Source: Aquila chrysaetos chrysaetos (lineage: Eukaryota; Chordata; Aves; Accipitriformes; Accipitridae). From it: a stretch of 64,000 nucleotides of DNA. The notes under the pieces are model-generated. The model was given only the letters and a program-made list of their open reading frames with translations. It was not told where the DNA came from and ran no database searches. Location of the stretch: positions 46,298,005 to 46,362,004 of the forward strand of contig NC_044009.1 in assembly GCF_900496995.4 (NCBI RefSeq), in the 5' to 3' direction. A program made the position numbers and the translations under genes. Positions 62,601-64,000 of the stretch are shown here, piece by piece (the stretch's first letter is position 1; every line of letters starts with the position of its first letter).

Positions 62601-63086
62601 GACATGATTTATTAAAATTCCAAGCATTTGCAAAATAATAACAGTATAAAATAGCAAAGTTAGCCACCGTTCCCTAGCAATGGTTGAGAGTCCATGATCA
62701 AAACAATATGAAGGTTGTTTGCAAACTTTTTTACTGCTTTGAATTAAATGTTCAGGTGAAATGATAGCGTTCTGTAAAAAAAAAAAATAAAAAAAAAAAG
62801 AAAAAGTAGACATAAGCACATTGGTAGAAAAACTTGGGAAACAACTGCCTACAACATTGACTCAATGAAGTATCATACCATAAAGTACCTACTGAATTCA
62901 AACACAGCTCATACATATTTGTAAAGTCTGAAGTTAAATTTGTGACCACATTTGTTAAATCATTACCTTATTTTCTATAACTGCCTCTGTACAGGCTTGA
63001 AGCATGCTTAAGTGATGAGCAAAAACTAGAAACTTCAGTTTGTCATTTTGAAGCATCATTTTGATATAGTCCTTTACTGCTCCTGC
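47567..63086 (-). CDS. ZRANB3: ZRANB3, DNA annealing helicase/endonuclease (5'-partial; 13 C-terminal exons)
   Basis: ZRANB3 is a SNF2-family annealing helicase and structure-specific nuclease that binds polyubiquitylated PCNA and remodels stalled replication forks (family knowledge). Exons in transcript order: 63086-62967, 62332-62213, 61692-61513, 60022-59870, 59218-58750, 57768-57565, 57040-56949, 55440-55339, 52677-52535, 51092-50949, 50095-49678, 48403-48272, 47665-47567. All are in phase with GT/AG sites and encode 791 residues with no internal stop. In order: helicase C-terminal domain (motif V IQAAGQGLTF, motif [13 protein letters not shown]), PIP box [11 protein letters not shown] finger with CSVC and CEMC, substrate-recognition region, HNH with CQFC, VDHIKPV and CTVCH, and the APIM-type KFLVK two residues from the end. 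The N-terminal helicase half (DEAD/H motif, start codon) lies right of the window. The gene looks functional. Confidence 0.97.
48272..48403 (-). CDS. ZRANB3: ZRANB3 HNH-nuclease exon
   Basis: 44 codons, from [20 protein letters not shown] to [12 protein letters not shown]. The histidine of DHIKPV is the catalytic position of the HNH fold. The donor GTCAGT follows HRE. Confidence 0.97.
49678..50095 (-). CDS. ZRANB3: ZRANB3 exon, cysteine-rich pre-HNH region
   Basis: 139 codons plus one base. Contains [50 protein letters not shown] and [12 protein letters not shown], all aligned with human. The first part ([16 protein letters not shown]...) is poorly conserved. The upper boundary is chosen because the phase from the previous exon (AA|C) fits. 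Confidence 0.95.
50949..51092 (-). CDS. ZRANB3: ZRANB3 exon
   Basis: Reads [20 protein letters not shown], then SVRLISKES as in human (VRLITKES), then a variable tail. Confidence 0.95.
52535..52677 (-). CDS. ZRANB3: ZRANB3 exon
   Basis: Reads [20 protein letters not shown], then [15 protein letters not shown]. The acceptor TACCAG at the upper end reproduces the human junction; extension to the next AG upstream was rejected. Confidence 0.95.
55339..55440 (-). CDS. ZRANB3: ZRANB3 exon
   Basis: 34 codons, phase 0: [20 protein letters not shown], then [14 protein letters not shown]. Matches the human FIPLDIKLDLWEDLPASFQ segment of the substrate-recognition region. Confidence 0.95.
56949..57040 (-). 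CDS. ZRANB3: ZRANB3 exon
   Basis: Reads [20 protein letters not shown], then [23 protein letters not shown] is identical to human. Confidence 0.96.
57235..57414 (-). pseudogene. Exon-like decayed segment inside ZRANB3 intron
   Basis: Bounded by TTTTAG and by AACAG/GTGATA. One frame reads [14 protein letters not shown] and another [20 protein letters not shown] then [13 protein letters not shown]. Every frame has a stop, and the flanking true exons join in phase without it. The part [10 protein letters not shown] resembles [11 protein letters not shown] of the exon immediately downstream. It may be a dead duplicated or ancestral exon. Confidence 0.4.
57565..57768 (-). CDS. ZRANB3: ZRANB3 exon, variable acidic linker
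   Basis: 68 codons of Glu/Lys-rich linker ([20 protein letters not shown] and on to [13 protein letters not shown]) between the NZF finger and the substrate-recognition region. Assigned by position, phase and composition; the sequence itself is poorly conserved. Confidence 0.88.
58750..59218 (-). CDS. ZRANB3: ZRANB3 exon with PIP box and NZF zinc finger
   Basis: Starts [25 protein letters not shown] is the PCNA-interacting PIP box, identical to human. It continues through a lysine/serine-rich linker to [20 protein letters not shown] then CNCPQSSN, an NZF finger with both CxxC pairs, which in the family binds K63-linked ubiquitin chains. Confidence 0.97.
59870..60022 (-). CDS. ZRANB3: ZRANB3 exon
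   Basis: 51 codons: [39 protein letters not shown], ending FTH. Directly follows the helicase domain. Confidence 0.97.
61513..61692 (-). CDS. ZRANB3: ZRANB3 exon, helicase motifs V-VI
   Basis: 60 codons: [71 protein letters not shown] is the SNF2 motif VI with its arginine finger. Confidence 0.98.
62213..62332 (-). CDS. ZRANB3: ZRANB3 exon, helicase C-terminal domain
   Basis: 40 codons: [40 protein letters not shown]. Helicase motifs IVa-V. Confidence 0.98.
62967..63086 (-). CDS. ZRANB3: ZRANB3 exon, start of helicase C-terminal domain
   Basis: 40 codons: [40 protein letters not shown]. The first exon (5'-most) seen in the window. Confidence 0.97.
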
Positions 63087-64000
63087 CTGGAGTAAAAGAG
63101 TGCGTTTTCATTAGTTAAGACATACAAAGTGTTCAAAAAGACAGTTTTTACTTCAATGTCTTTCAATAATATAAAAAGGTAAATTTCCATACTTTTTGTT
63201 ATCCATTTAAGACTTTATCAAACGCTAACATAGTTAAGTATAAAATTATTCAAATTAATTTTGTTTAAAAAATACCACAAATTTATGTCTTTGAGAAACC
63301 TATCTCATTTCTTCAGAGAAAAAAAAAAACATTTATCCTCAAAAGATTGCATAATTACATGCCACTTCTTCCTGATTAAGATGTAGATAAAACCCCTTTT
63401 AGTTACAACATCATTATAGGATGTTTTAAGCCATATTTGGAAAAAACAAAATTGATTTCTGCCCAAACATATTTCAAATGGACAAGGTATTGTTTAATCA
63501 GAACTTCTGTATCTGCACTCACATAACGCCATATATCAAAACTGAAAGAATAATTTTGATACTTTCATGATACTGTAATCATAAAATATTGCTCTATTTA
63601 AACATTCATAGAATTCTTTTGTGTCAAATATAATTTTCAATACCTTTTACAACAACTATTAAAGTAACGATGACAGTTAATAATAAAATTTATCAGTGAT
63701 CAACGGTTAATGCAATACCCACTGCAGCAGTCCTCAGATTTCTTTTTTTCTCTCTTTTTTGTCTTTCAACTTTCTGTCTGAAATGGATTACCAGAGGGAA
63801 TGGACTAGAGAAGTGGGGAAGAAACAGCAACAGAACCACAGTGATATTTTTAAGACGGAGAAAAAAAATTGCAGGAGTTGGTCAGATTCTCATCCAGCAG
63901 CCTACAGAACTTTTTTTTTTCCTATACTTTTCTAACAATAGGCTAGCATAATGAAGTCTGATAGCAGGGTAAAAAGTAGGCATGTAAAAGATTTTGGTCA
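63087..64000 (-). other. ZRANB3: ZRANB3 intron, no further exon seen
   Basis: AT-rich. No match to the expected preceding exon (the ITRMFKQTAIAK region) was found, so that exon should lie beyond the window. Confidence 0.6.

Noticed and set aside
62574-62819. 81-residue minus-strand frame in a ZRANB3 intron
   Set aside because: No match to ZRANB3 and no donor in a useful place; the flanking real exons already join in phase.
1-64000. tRNA, rRNA, CRISPR arrays or bacterial operon features
   Set aside because: None seen; the window is vertebrate chromosomal DNA with spliced genes.

Overview
This is bird nuclear DNA. CR1 LINE 3' ends with the typical avian tail occur at about 3.36 kb and 10.95 kb. 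A solo LTR of a well-known avian ERVL-type family lies at 27.4 kb. Introns are short to medium, and the gene order matches the amniote block CCNT2 - MAP3K19 - RAB3GAP1 - ZRANB3. Genes were identified by recognising exon translations against remembered vertebrate proteins. Splice sites were placed by GT/AG signals and reading phase.

Layout. 1-2.4 kb: AT-rich sequence ending in a plus-strand AATAAA, most likely the 3' UTR of the left neighbour (CCNT2 expected, unproven). 4.33-10.72 kb, minus strand: four recognisable exons of MAP3K19 (YSK4). It is a unitary pseudogene: the kinase exon carries an in-frame TGA, and the large central exon carries several stops and at least three frameshifts. 11-20.4 kb: mostly non-coding, probably the old 5' part of MAP3K19, with weak candidate exons at 13.2, 14.7 and 20.1 kb and a perfect RFX-type X-box palindrome at 20,320. 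20.77-21.78 kb: CpG island.

21,424-44,699, plus strand: complete RAB3GAP1 in 24 coding exons, 985 codons plus stop, with every exon junction in phase and GT/AG. It encodes the catalytic subunit of the Rab3 GTPase-activating / Rab18 exchange complex. Its 3' UTR ends near 45.75 kb. About 1 kb of convergent intergenic DNA follows, with a (TTAC)n microsatellite.

46.78-64 kb, minus strand: the C-terminal 791 codons of ZRANB3 in 13 exons: helicase C-terminal half, PIP box, NZF zinc finger, substrate-recognition region, HNH nuclease and APIM motif. The N-terminal half lies beyond the right edge.

The two intact genes do unrelated jobs (Rab regulation in membrane traffic; replication-fork remodelling) and are neighbours only by conserved synteny. 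The main points of interest are the loss of MAP3K19 with a possible relic ciliary promoter element, and a decayed exon-like segment inside ZRANB3.
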